Below, piece by piece: positions 45,388 through 53,729 of a stretch of DNA of 64,000 bases. The translations under genes and the position numbers were made by a program. This DNA is from Sphingobacterium sp. GVS05A (GTDB taxonomy: Bacteria > Bacteroidota > Bacteroidia > Sphingobacteriales > Sphingobacteriaceae), in assembly GCF_019969845.1 (NCBI RefSeq), contig NZ_JAHXYR010000013.1, positions 102,924 to 166,923 of the forward strand, read 5' to 3'. Within the stretch, counting starts at the first letter, position 1, and each line of letters opens with the position of its first letter. The notes beneath the pieces were generated by a model. The model did no database searches. It saw only the letters and a list, made by a program, of their open reading frames with translations, and was not told where the DNA came from.

Positions 45388-45639
45388 CAAGTTGCAAAAC
45401 ATTTCCGAAAGCTTTATCAGGGAACGATTATCATTAACCGTGCTTTCAATAAAGAAACGGCCACACAGATCTTGGAGGATGGAGATGCGGATCTGGTATC
45501 TTTTGGCGTTCCATTTATTGCTAACCCAGATTTGGTTGAACGTTTTAAAACAGATTCGGCACTCAATATACCAGATCAGGAAACTTTTTATACCCCCGGA
45601 GAAAAAGGATATACAGATTATCCATTTTTAAATAAATAA
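45388..45639 (+). pseudogene. C-terminal relic of an alkene reductase (Old Yellow Enzyme/NemA)
   Basis: The frame reads QVAKHFRKLYQGTIIINRAF, then NKETATQILEDGDADLVSFGVPFIANPDLVERF and ends TPGEKGYTDYPFLNK. This is the final 80 or so residues of an OYE barrel. The N-terminal 280 residues, including the FMN and substrate residues, are absent. Only a short ATG-led stretch (45380) precedes it in another frame, so an internal deletion joined the start region to the tail. The enzyme would be dead. Confidence 0.85.
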
Positions 45640-45685
45640 GAACACAGTTATATACATATAATAATATCAAACAAAATTTGTCAAA

Positions 45686-46414
45686 ATGAAAACAACAGGA
45701 AATACTATATTCATTAGTGGCGGAAGCGCAGGAATAGGATTGGCAATTGCCAAAAAATTAAATGAAGCAGGAAATAAAATTATTATAAACGGACGTAATG
45801 AAGACCGTCTTCAAAGGGCGTTGACCGAGTTGAAAGATGCCGTTGCCATTCAGGGCGATCTCTCAGTAGAAACAGATAGGATACGAATTGCAGAAGATTT
45901 GAAGACAAATCATCATGATGTAAATATCATCATCAATAATGCGGGAGCAGCTTTTGGATATTTACTCAGTGAGACGACCAATGCACACGAAAAAGCAATG
46001 ATCGAGATGAATACGAACTATTTTGCGATCATTCACTTTACAGAATTAATGATTCCACATTTGTTGGAAAAAGAAGAATCAGCGGTGGTCAATGTTTCGT
46101 CTATTGCTGTATATGGAAGTCATAAATTTCTTCCAACCTATGGTGCAACGAAAGCGGCACTACATAGCTATACGACAGCTCTGAGACAAACTTATGAAGA
46201 GCAGCAAAAACTTCAGGTCTATGAGGTTTATCCTCCATTGGTAAACACCGATTTTTCCGCTGAAATAGGTGGGGCGGCAGGAATTGCGCCCAGTGAAGTA
46301 GCGGAAGAACTGTTTATTGGACTGGAAAACAATTTGTTTGATATTCCTGTTGGTGATACAAAGGTTTACGCAAATGCAATTGGGGAAGCTATGGCAAAAT
46401 TAGCTCAGGCATAA
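45686..46414 (+). CDS. SDR oxidoreductase (DltE-like)
   Basis: 242 residues, classical SDR. Rossmann motif GGSAGIGLAIAKKL, then NNAGAAFG, the catalytic Ser in NVSSIAVYG and the YGATKAALHSY site. The alternative ending (YEVYPPLVNTDF) is characteristic of the DltE/YdfG-like group. Reaction: NAD(P)-dependent carbonyl reduction of an unknown substrate. It is probably in the same unit as tetR and the OYE relic, with which it shares strand and short gaps. A hairpin follows. Confidence 0.93.
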   Translation: MKTTGNTIFISGGSAGIGLAIAKKLNEAGNKIIINGRNEDRLQRALTELKDAVAIQGDLSVETDRIRIAEDLKTNHHDVNIIINNAGAAFGYLLSETTNAHEKAMIEMNTNYFAIIHFTELMIPHLLEKEESAVVNVSSIAVYGSHKFLPTYGATKAALHSYTTALRQTYEEQQKLQVYEVYPPLVNTDFSAEIGGAAGIAPSEVAEELFIGLENNLFDIPVGDTKVYANAIGEAMAKLAQA

Positions 46415-46421
46415 ATATGAA

Positions 46422-46459
46422 TCGAACCAATCATTAAGAAAAATAAATGATTGGTTCGA
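46422..46459. terminator. 14-bp perfect hairpin after the SDR gene
   Basis: TCGAACCAATCATT and its exact complement flank a 10-nt A-rich loop. There is no T-run after it, so it may be an mRNA-stabilising or weak terminating structure, 7 bp after the stop region. Confidence 0.55.
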
Positions 46460-46526
46460 CCCCATAAAGCCTATCAATTAGTTAATAGAAAAGAACATTA
46501 TAAATCCACCCTATAAAAGACTTGTT

Positions 46527-47528
46527 ATGAAAGCATTTATTGTCCAAAAATATGGTAAGAAAGAAATCCTTACCCTTGCCCAAGAGCCTAAACCTATAAT
46601 AACGGAAAACGAGGTTTTAGTGGAGATTTATTCAACAGGTATTAATCAACTTGATACCAAAATTTTATCCGGGGAATTCAAATTGATTTTGCCTTATAAA
46701 ACTCCATTTATTTTAGGTCATGATCTGGCGGGTGTTGTTTCAGAGATAGGTTCCAATGTCATAAAGTTTAAAATTGGGGATGAGGTTTATGCGCGTCCTT
46801 CCGACAATGCAATAGGTACTTTTGCTGAATTTCTAGCCGTGCCTGAAGGAGACCTAGCATTAAAGCCAAAAAGCCTTACAATGGAAGAGGCAGCAGGTGT
46901 TCCCTTGGTTGCGTTGACGGCTTGGCAAGCTTTAGTAGAAATTGGCAAATTAAAGAAAGGGCAAAAAGTTTTTATACAGGCTGGTTCGGGAGGTGTTGGA
47001 ATTATAGCTATACAGCTTGCGAAATATCTAGGAGCTACAGTGGCTACTACCGCAGGGAAAGCAAGTTTTCATATGCTGGAAAAATTAGGCGCTGATGTTT
47101 TGATCGATTATAAAACACAGGATTTTGAAAGTGTATTAAAAGATTATGATTTAGTTTTAAACAGTCAAGATAACAAAACGTTGGTAAAATCTTTAAATAT
47201 TGTAAAAAGGGGGGGAAAGGTGATTTCTATTTCTGGCCCACCAACACCAACCTTTGCTAAGGAAATTGGGGCATCTTGGATTATTAAATTAATATCATCA
47301 CTTTTAAGTTCTGGAATTAGAAGAAAAGCCAAGAAAAAAGGAGTTGATTACCAGTTCTTATTTATGAGAGCTGATGGGAAACAGCTTGAAGAAATCACAA
47401 AGCTTATTGATAATGGAATAATCAAAATTGTTGTAGAAAAAGTTTATCCTTTTTCTCAAACCAATGAAGCTTTAAATCATGTTGCCAGGGGAAGGGCAAA
47501 AGGAAAAGTGGTGGTAAAAATAAAATAG
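46527..47528 (+). CDS. Zinc-independent alcohol dehydrogenase family protein (quinone oxidoreductase-like)
   Basis: 333 residues, MDR superfamily. The N-terminal GroES-like domain (ENEVLVEIYSTGINQLDTKILSGEF, FILGHDLAGVVSEIG) lacks zinc cysteines. The NADP-binding motif is AGSGGVGIIAIQLAKYLGATVATTA. It resembles NADPH:quinone reductase, reducing quinones or enones in the cytoplasm. It follows the SDR by about 110 bp, with a hairpin between, and is transcribed in the same direction. The xenobiotic-reductase theme is consistent with the tetR context. Confidence 0.93.
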   Translation: MKAFIVQKYGKKEILTLAQEPKPIITENEVLVEIYSTGINQLDTKILSGEFKLILPYKTPFILGHDLAGVVSEIGSNVIKFKIGDEVYARPSDNAIGTFAEFLAVPEGDLALKPKSLTMEEAAGVPLVALTAWQALVEIGKLKKGQKVFIQAGSGGVGIIAIQLAKYLGATVATTAGKASFHMLEKLGADVLIDYKTQDFESVLKDYDLVLNSQDNKTLVKSLNIVKRGGKVISISGPPTPTFAKEIGASWIIKLISSLLSSGIRRKAKKKGVDYQFLFMRADGKQLEEITKLIDNGIIKIVVEKVYPFSQTNEALNHVARGRAKGKVVVKIK

Positions 47529-47622
47529 TTTTAAACATAATTTCTATTTTTGAAGACCTTGAACGAATTAGAAACCAAAATTATTGGATTGGTAGAATTT
47601 ATTACTAAACTATCTTACATCA

Positions 47623-48189
47623 ATGGAATCAAACGTCATAGACATTTTTCAGCGGTTACGAAATGGAGAAACCATATCTTCCGATGACCCACAGGCCTAT
47701 AAGATGCGTGAGGCTTCTTACATTACAAAAGTACATCTCGTACAGATGAACAGCTCCACTGATCCCATAGAAATTAGAAGGTTGTTAAGCCAAATAACGG
47801 ACAGTGTCATTGATGAGAGCGTTACCATTTTTACCCCGCTTTATATTAACTACGGTAAAAACATCAAAATAGGTAAAAACGTATTTATAAATTTTGATTG
47901 TACCTTCTTAGATTTAGGAGGCATCACAATCGAAGATAATGTACTCATTGCCCCCAAAGTCAGTTTACTTTCAGAGGGTCATCCCATAGCAGCAGAGCAT
48001 AGGCAGTCCCTTGTACCAGGGCATGTTCATATCAAAAAAAATGCTTGGATTGGGGCAAATGCAACCATTTTGCCAGGAGTAAGCATCGGTGCAAATGCCA
48101 TAGTGGCTGCAGGAGCGGTAGTATCAAAAGATGTTCCCGATAATGCGATAGTAGGTGGAGTACCTGCAAAAATTATTAAATCAATTTAA
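47623..48189 (+). CDS. Sugar O-acetyltransferase (LbH hexapeptide repeat)
   Basis: 188 residues. Left-handed parallel beta-helix of the maltose/galactoside acetyltransferase type. An N-terminal helical part (IFQRLRNGETISSDDPQAYKMREAS) precedes the hexapeptide repeats: INYGKNIKIGKNVFINFDCTFLDLGGITIEDNVLIAPKVSL, the catalytic His in LLSEGHPIAAEHRQ, and the coil-ending ANATILPGVSIGANAIVAAGAVVSKDVPDNAIVGGVPAKII. It transfers acetyl groups from acetyl-CoA, usually to sugars. It overlaps no neighbour and lies 95 bp downstream of the quinone-reductase gene. Confidence 0.95.
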   Translation: MESNVIDIFQRLRNGETISSDDPQAYKMREASYITKVHLVQMNSSTDPIEIRRLLSQITDSVIDESVTIFTPLYINYGKNIKIGKNVFINFDCTFLDLGGITIEDNVLIAPKVSLLSEGHPIAAEHRQSLVPGHVHIKKNAWIGANATILPGVSIGANAIVAAGAVVSKDVPDNAIVGGVPAKIIKSI

Positions 48190-48207
48190 GATAAATGAAA
48201 TAGTGAT

Positions 48208-48648
48208 ATGGATAAAAATATCTTTAGACACAGTACTTGGCTTAGATGGTCGTTGCAAACTGTACTGGCATCAGTAATGTTTTTTTGTATGAGCAACTAT
48301 GCACATTCTCAACAGCGCGAAATAATGGTGCGGATTTCAGAAATTGAAATACATCCCGAACATTTGGAAAAGTACAAGGAGATACTCAAAATCGAGGCCG
48401 AAGCGTCCGTAAGACTTGAAGTGGGAGTTATTGCCATTTTCCCTATGTTCCAAAAGGACAAACCAACACAGGTAAGGATACTGGAAATGTACAAAGACCA
48501 GCAAGCCTATCAGTCCCATTTGAAAACCGAACATTTTCAAAAGTATAAAACAGGTACACTTCACATGGTCAAATCATTAAACCTTGTGGATATGGAAGCT
48601 CTGGATATGGAGACAGCAGCTCATATATTTAGAAAACAGATAAAGTAG
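48208..48648 (+). CDS. Exported ABM-domain protein (putative quinol monooxygenase)
   Basis: 146 residues. An N-terminal hydrophobic segment (WLRWSLQTVLASVMFFCMSNYAHSQQ) suggests a signal peptide or anchor. Then the ABM fold: IMVRISEIEIHPEHLEKYKEILKIEAEASVRLEVGVIAIF, VRILEMYKDQQAYQSHLKTEHFQKYKTGTLHMVKSL. The HxxTxxFxxY-type stretch (SHLKTEHFQKY) is shared with quinol monooxygenases YgiN. It follows the acetyltransferase gene by 18 bp, so the two are in an operon. A similar exported ABM protein is at 17957. Confidence 0.82.
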   Translation: MDKNIFRHSTWLRWSLQTVLASVMFFCMSNYAHSQQREIMVRISEIEIHPEHLEKYKEILKIEAEASVRLEVGVIAIFPMFQKDKPTQVRILEMYKDQQAYQSHLKTEHFQKYKTGTLHMVKSLNLVDMEALDMETAAHIFRKQIK

Positions 48649-48894
48649 ATTAGATAATTAATGAACAATTTTCTCCAGCAGAAATACAAACACATTCCAT
48701 ATGCTATAGGAAAAGTTGCCGCATAAAATATAAGGATCCGATTTTGTCTTTAAATTTTGGCTGATGCAAATCATTCGGCAACGCTACTACTTTCATAAAT
48801 AAGTTTTTGATTTAGTTTATTCTTGTTCATCGACCGGATAGACAATACTGATTATGACCAAGGACTTCGTTAGATCAGCGGGCAAGAAATTAAT

Positions 48895-49719
48895 TTATTT
48901 GATATGTTGCTTAAAGTAAACGAAATGATAGGCAATAGCACTGTTCCAATAAGCCGTATTATGGTCACCGGGCCGACTGATGAATGTCGCTGGAATACCT
49001 ATATTATCCACTAGCTGTTTTAATTCCATGCTGGCAGGGTATAAAATATCCTCAGTGCCACAATCAAAGATAAAGTTCCGTTTAAAGTTGGGCCTTTTAC
49101 GGATGATCTCCAATATGCTGTAGGCATTCCAGTTTATATAATTGTTTTCTGTCCCACCCAGAAGGGTTTTCGTGTCATCTACCAATCTGTTATTTTTCCA
49201 AAAATGTTGACTGACATTTTGAAAAATGTTAAAATCTATTTTGAGTGCACCACTGCTGCAACCAGCGGTATTAAAATAGTCCTCATGCAGTGTAAAGAGC
49301 CTTAATGCGCCATATCCCCCCATACTCAATCCACTGATAAAGATATTGTTTCTGTCAATATTGTAAGCCTGATGTATTGTGGGCCTGAGCTCCTTGAAGA
49401 AAAAGTCATCATATTGCATTTCATTTTTCAATGGACTATTAAGGTAAAAAGATGTATAACCATCAGGAGTGACAACAATAAAATCATATTGATCCGCCAT
49501 CTGCTGAAGATCTGCCGTATGGCTCCATTGCCTGTAATTTTCGCTATAGCCATGCAGTAAATAAACTAATGGATATTTGGTATCCTTATTATAAGTCTTT
49601 GGCTTAAAAACGAGGACCGTATCCCGTTTTTGAAGATATTTTGATTGAATAACAAACTGTTCTTGAGCTCTAAGAGCCCAAGAGTAAAGAAGTACGATCA
49701 CTGTGATAAAATATTTCAT
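48895..49719 (-). CDS. Secreted esterase, alpha/beta-hydrolase fold (esterase D/XynZ-like)
   Basis: About 274 residues from the ATG at 49719 with a signal peptide ending LRAQ; an ATG at 49788 would prepend 23 residues without signal features. Core motifs: YPLVYLLHGYSENYRQW (oxyanion region), the nucleophile elbow GLSMGGYGALRL with Ser, and the catalytic acid and His near FDCGTEDILYP and GDHNTAYWNSAI. The family cleaves acyl or feruloyl esters. It lies back-to-back with an HxlR regulator gene whose start is under 100 bp away, so that regulator is a candidate controller. Confidence 0.92.
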   Translation of the reverse strand: MKYFITVIVLLYSWALRAQEQFVIQSKYLQKRDTVLVFKPKTYNKDTKYPLVYLLHGYSENYRQWSHTADLQQMADQYDFIVVTPDGYTSFYLNSPLKNEMQYDDFFFKELRPTIHQAYNIDRNNIFISGLSMGGYGALRLFTLHEDYFNTAGCSSGALKIDFNIFQNVSQHFWKNNRLVDDTKTLLGGTENNYINWNAYSILEIIRKRPNFKRNFIFDCGTEDILYPASMELKQLVDNIGIPATFISRPGDHNTAYWNSAIAYHFVYFKQHIK

Positions 49720-49814
49720 TGTGTTTGGATTTCTTAACTTTGTACTACAAATATCGGCTGATATTTTACTGCAGTCAATGACTAACAAAATTGTTAGGTT
49801 TTAATTCAACAGTT

Positions 49815-50186
49815 ATGCGTAAGAACAATTCGACCAACGCCATTAATGAGAAATTCCTATTTCAGGTCTGTGAGCTAAACTCTGCGATCGCTATGATCAG
49901 TGGACGGTGGAAATCCCAGATTGTTTATTCAATCAGTCAAGGGAACAATAGATTTCATTTACTTCAGAAGGAGCTACCCAATATTTCTGAACAAGTTTTA
50001 GCTAGGCAGCTAAAAGAATTAGAAACACACTCTATTTTGTTAAAAACAGATATTCAAGGTACTGTTCCACCGGGTGTGGCTTATATTTTAACCAGCAAAG
50101 GTTTGGATCTCATACCTATATTGGAAAGTTTATGTGGTTGGGGGAAAGTATATGCAGAAGGAAAGGAAATAACTACGTTGTTATGA
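49815..50186 (+). CDS. HxlR family transcriptional regulator
   Basis: 123 residues from the ATG at 49815 (an ATG at 49791 is also possible). The HxlR winged-helix core: FQVCELNSAIAMISGRWKSQIVYSISQGNNRFHLLQKELPNISEQVLARQLKELETHSIL, and the end VPPGVAYILTSKGLDLIPILESLCGWGKVYAEG. HxlR proteins usually sense electrophiles or redox state. The divergent esterase gene shares the intergenic region, suggesting joint control. Confidence 0.92.
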   Translation: MRKNNSTNAINEKFLFQVCELNSAIAMISGRWKSQIVYSISQGNNRFHLLQKELPNISEQVLARQLKELETHSILLKTDIQGTVPPGVAYILTSKGLDLIPILESLCGWGKVYAEGKEITTLL

Positions 50187-50217
50187 ATATAGTGTTTCCT
50201 CTACGCTCCCCATAGCA

Positions 50218-50376
50218 GAGTACCTTCCACAGCAAAATCCTCATGCTTTTTCAGCTTGTCTTTTTGTCGCGTACTATAAATTGGAAGATTGTCAGTTTGA
50301 ACCTTATAATTTTTATGATGAATCAGGCAATTTAATTAACCTTAATACTCCAGTAGAAAAAGAAATAATACTATAA
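50218..50376 (+). pseudogene. Orphan C-terminal gene fragment
   Basis: A frame reading EYLPQQNPHAFSACLFVAYYK, then FEPYNFYDESGNLINLNTPVEKEIIL and a stop at 50374 has real protein composition. It is open upstream to 50173 but has no start codon, because its 5' part would overlap the end of the HxlR gene in another frame. It is the tail of a lost gene that I do not recognise. Confidence 0.5.
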
Positions 50377-50470
50377 ATAGGCGACGTGTAATGTTAAGGA
50401 ACATTCTGATAATTTGGCTATAAAAATAGTGAAAGGGACCTTTAGTAAATCGATTTTAAGAAGAATGGTT

Positions 50471-50507
50471 AATACAGGTGTTCAATTATTAGAGGAACAC
50501 CTGTATT
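50471..50507 (-). terminator. 13-bp hairpin after rsgA
   Basis: AATACAGGTGTTC and its exact complement flank an 11-nt loop. It lies just past the 3' end of rsgA on the minus strand. No strong T-run follows, so it is a probable but not certain terminator. Confidence 0.6.
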
Positions 50508-50517
50508 GAGTAAATGG

Positions 50518-51570
50518 TTAACGTTTTTTTATTCTCTTAGCCTCTTCTGAAATTTTAGCGAATGATTTATCCCTTTTACGTTTTTCATGCTCAGAACTAG
50601 AAAAATACCAGGATTCTTTTCGCAGTTTGAGATAACTATTGTATACCTCCAGTTCTAAAAGACTGTGGTTTACAGCTTCCACAACAGCACATCCAGGTTC
50701 ATTAACATGTGTACAATTTTCAAAACGACAGGATTTTGCAAAATCAGTAAGTTCGAATATATCAGATAATGTTTCAGAATTGTCTGATGCTAAACCAAAT
50801 TCTCTAACACCAGGTGTATCTATTAAAACACCACTATCCTTCATTAATATCATATCTCTTCGGGTCGAGGTGTGTCTTCCTTTACCTGATGATTTGCTTA
50901 TCTCGGACGTGGAAAATATTGTCAGTTCACACAGTGCGTTGATCAAAGAACTTTTGCCGACGCCAGATGACCCCACAAATACAATCGAATCTCCCTGCTT
51001 GATAAATTTTCGCACCGAAAGTATTGTTTCAGGAGAAAGAATACTTGTGAAAAGTATTGGCATTTGACGTCCAATATGTTTCAGCGATTCCTCTACTTTA
51101 GGGCGATTGAACTCCAAATCCGATTTAGTGAGGATCAATATCGGAAGAATATTTTCTTCTATTATTTGAACCATAAATCGTTCCGTTCGGCGAACGCTGA
51201 AATTAGCATCAAGGCTTTGTACAATAAAAGCCTTGTCCACATGGGATGCTATAGCTTGCCTATCGTTCTGCGTTCCGCTCTTTCTTCGGTATAACGTGTG
51301 CTTGCGTGGTAAAACATCAAGGATTATTCCTTTGTTATCCTCAAAAGGTTGAAAAATAATCCAGTCCCCGGTACACGGAAGTTCAAATGATGACCGTCCA
51401 TAAAGCATATTACCTGCCAGTTCGCACAACACTCGACCACTCTGGGCAATGACCTCATAATTGGTTTTGTTTACGGTGGCAACACGACCATGAAAAAGAT
51501 GTTTGTATTGCGAAGCTTGTTTGAGTTGGAACAGCGTGTCGTTCCAACCATATAATGATAAGTTATTCAC
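50518..51570 (-). CDS. rsgA: Ribosome small-subunit-dependent GTPase A
   Basis: 350 residues. RsgA layout: an OB-fold N-terminus (LFHGRVATVNKTNYEVIAQSGRVLCELAG), then a circularly permuted GTPase with G4 (LILTKSDLEF) before G1 (GSSGVGKSSLINAL) and G3 (DTPGVREFGL), and a C-terminal zinc knuckle (CRFENCTHVNEPGC). It helps the 30S subunit mature by GTP hydrolysis. This is slightly longer than the E. coli protein in its C-terminal basic tail (KKR ends). Not linked to its neighbours in function. Confidence 0.96.
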   Translation of the reverse strand: MNNLSLYGWNDTLFQLKQASQYKHLFHGRVATVNKTNYEVIAQSGRVLCELAGNMLYGRSSFELPCTGDWIIFQPFEDNKGIILDVLPRKHTLYRRKSGTQNDRQAIASHVDKAFIVQSLDANFSVRRTERFMVQIIEENILPILILTKSDLEFNRPKVEESLKHIGRQMPILFTSILSPETILSVRKFIKQGDSIVFVGSSGVGKSSLINALCELTIFSTSEISKSSGKGRHTSTRRDMILMKDSGVLIDTPGVREFGLASDNSETLSDIFELTDFAKSCRFENCTHVNEPGCAVVEAVNHSLLELEVYNSYLKLRKESWYFSSSEHEKRKRDKSFAKISEEAKRIKKR

Positions 51571-52294
51571 TTCTTAATAATTTAAAATGATGAAATAAAA
51601 TTGCTAAATTCTCTATCAGCCGAATGGTTTGTTCCATACCAATCTTCTTTGGTAATACGTAGCTACCAAACCAATGATTTAGAAACAAGACACCCGGAAT
51701 TAGGCAATCATTCCAATTATCAAACTATAATATGTAAATAGCTGTCTTTGCATAAGATACAAAGATATAAAAATTCTAATTCAGTACTTTAATCATTTAT
51801 TTACTGAATATTTCTTTATACAGCTTGTTTTGATCCTATTTACTTTACTGCGATGATCTAAATTGATTTGTCTAATTAAAAAAACGGAGGAGTTTTTGGG
51901 AGAATTTATAAAAGATTTCCGCTAATTTTCAACCTATAAAATCTGATCGTTTTTAAAAGAATATGGTTAAGTGCGTTTTGGTTTGTCTACAGAAAATTAG
52001 TATCTTCAATATAGTTAATATTAATTAGAAATTTCTTGCTCCTTATTTACCCTTCGATTCACACAGTCTCCTTACTATCAGAGGCATTCATATTCTGTAT
52101 CAGTAAATCCAAATATAAGCGTCAAGTAAGTACTATAAATATCCAATGGGTAAAGATAATATCTGCTTGATTCTATAAAATTGCGGACCTGAAAAATTGC
52201 TATCTTGCTCATTAAAGATCAGACAGATCTCAACACGCCAAGCTGGTTATAAACATTCTAGTAAGGTACTACACGTATAAAAGGAAATAACAAT
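51571..52294. other. 724-bp gap
   Basis: No gene, hairpin or repeat I can support. Mostly AT-rich. It should hold the rsgA promoter on its left and the promoter of the small helical protein on its right. Confidence 0.35.
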
Positions 52295-52714
52295 ATGGAA
52301 GTAAAAGATCGGAAGCTAGCTGCAAAATTAGAGGATTTAATAGAAGAGTCAGAAAGGTATTATGGAGAGTCAGATTACGAAGGATTTGTGAAAGTCTCCT
52401 TAAAGGCTTGGAATGTATTGCCAATTCCTAGAGAAATCTATGATGAAAGTTATCACATTGCAGAGGGTTTAGCGGAGGGATACCTGTTGATAGGTAATCA
52501 TGAAGAAGCCATCAAATGGGCAGAAATTATGGGGAATTGCGATATGGAAAGAGCAGATGATGGTGCGCGTGAATTTGTTTTGGGTAAGATGCTGTATGAA
52601 AGTGGAGATCTGGAAAATTCTAGAGAAAAATTTGTATTGGCTATGATCAAATCTGAAGGAAGGGCATTTGTAAATGAACCGAAAAAATATATAGAATTTT
52701 TAAGGAAGAAGTAA
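52295..52714 (+). CDS. Small TPR-like helical protein
   Basis: 139 residues, cytoplasmic, all-helical: DLIEESERYYGESDYEGFVKVSLKAWNVLPIPREIYDESYHIAEGLAEGYLLIGNHEEAIKWAEIMG and then EFVLGKMLYESGDLENSREKFVLAMIKSEGRAF. Helix pairs of TPR length with the A/G-Y pattern are visible, but consensus is weak. Proteins of this size and shape occur in Bacteroidota next to toxins or as adaptor proteins. No partner is proven. Confidence 0.7.
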   Translation: MEVKDRKLAAKLEDLIEESERYYGESDYEGFVKVSLKAWNVLPIPREIYDESYHIAEGLAEGYLLIGNHEEAIKWAEIMGNCDMERADDGAREFVLGKMLYESGDLENSREKFVLAMIKSEGRAFVNEPKKYIEFLRKK

Positions 52715-52857
52715 CTATTCATGTCTTTAGGCACAGAATCATATGTGAGGAGAGCAGAACGATGAACTGTATCACCAGATCGATTGACTGGCAGAAAATG
52801 AGAATGTAATTGTAGATTAGTATGAAAGCAAAACCAAAAAGTATACATTCCATCAAA

Positions 52858-53436
52858 ATGATTAAACGGACTATTTTATCTGGCACGGTTGTGTTATTCC
52901 TATTTGGTACAGCATGGAGTTGCAACAATAAAGTTAAAAATAATGAACCTAAGGAATTTTCTAAGATAAACACTGAACTGCAAATGGAAGTAAGAATAGC
53001 GGCCTACCAGACATTAAGCGCGTGGCTTGATCAGGGAGTGGAAGGTGTTCAGTTTTTACGGAGCAGTGAATGGAAAATTGGAGACCAAATTTTCTTTAAT
53101 AGTAGTAATAATAAAGGTTTTCTGTTACTACTCAACCAAGATAAAGTACCGCAAGCCGAGCTGGATTATGTTCAGGTTTTGTACGCTGTAAAAGAGGGAG
53201 AAAAATGGCATATTTATCTTGCGTCCTTACCCAATATTATCATCCCCAGAAAAAGAGAAAACGGAATGTTTATTCGTAATTCATTTGGTCAATTAGCCGC
53301 TATAGGAGAGCGGGAAATTCAGCGATATCTAAGAAAAGGCCACGAAACTAATAATGATAAAACTATTAACAACGAATACAATGAAGATCTAAAGAAAAAT
53401 AATCGGCTTTTTCTATCAAGAAGAATCAAAATCTAG
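52858..53436 (+). CDS. Putative lipoprotein of unknown function
   Basis: About 192 residues from the ATG at 52858, which gives a clean signal and lipobox (ILSGTVVLFLFGTAWSCNN); an ATG at 52822 adds 12 residues. The mature part is mixed alpha/beta with a Lys/Asn-rich tail (NNDKTINNEYNEDLKKNN). The stretch AAYQTLSAWLDQGVEGVQFLRSSEWKIGDQIFFNSSN is unrecognised. It is separated by about 140 bp from the helical protein. Confidence 0.7.
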   Translation: MIKRTILSGTVVLFLFGTAWSCNNKVKNNEPKEFSKINTELQMEVRIAAYQTLSAWLDQGVEGVQFLRSSEWKIGDQIFFNSSNNKGFLLLLNQDKVPQAELDYVQVLYAVKEGEKWHIYLASLPNIIIPRKRENGMFIRNSFGQLAAIGEREIQRYLRKGHETNNDKTINNEYNEDLKKNNRLFLSRRIKI

Positions 53437-53491
53437 TAGTTGAGTGTTCATATCCCATTTGCTACGGGCATCAATATGGAGTAATCCAATT

Positions 53492-53665
53492 ATGTCAATT
53501 GAAATTGATTGGTCTACTGAATCCAATCATAAAATCATCGAGCCCAACGATGTGCGGTTGTTATATTATTTTATTTCATCTACTTCTCTGTTACTTAAAT
53601 TATCTAAAAATTACGATTTTCAAGAGATTTTTCCTTATTATAATTTACGGGGTGACAGCTGTTAG
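53492..53665 (+). CDS. Small ORF, uncertain
   Basis: 57 residues beginning MSIEIDWSTESNHKIIEPND, with a Leu/Ser-rich middle and a terminal cysteine. Composition is protein-like, but no family or ribosome-binding site is clear. It could be a piece of a lost gene. Listed with low confidence. Confidence 0.3.
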   Translation: MSIEIDWSTESNHKIIEPNDVRLLYYFISSTSLLLKLSKNYDFQEIFPYYNLRGDSC

Positions 53666-53729
53666 TTTGACTAGGGTTGGAAGGAACGGATAAATTAAGT
53701 AGATTTAATTTCTATAAACTACTTCTTAT

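Noticed and set aside
45380..45631. 83-codon frame after tetR
   Set aside because: It is out of frame with the clear OYE tail and has no recognised motif, so I call the relic in the other frame instead.
53444..53491. Longer start for the small ORF at 53492
   Set aside because: The ATG at 53492 gives a cleaner start; the whole ORF is already of low confidence.
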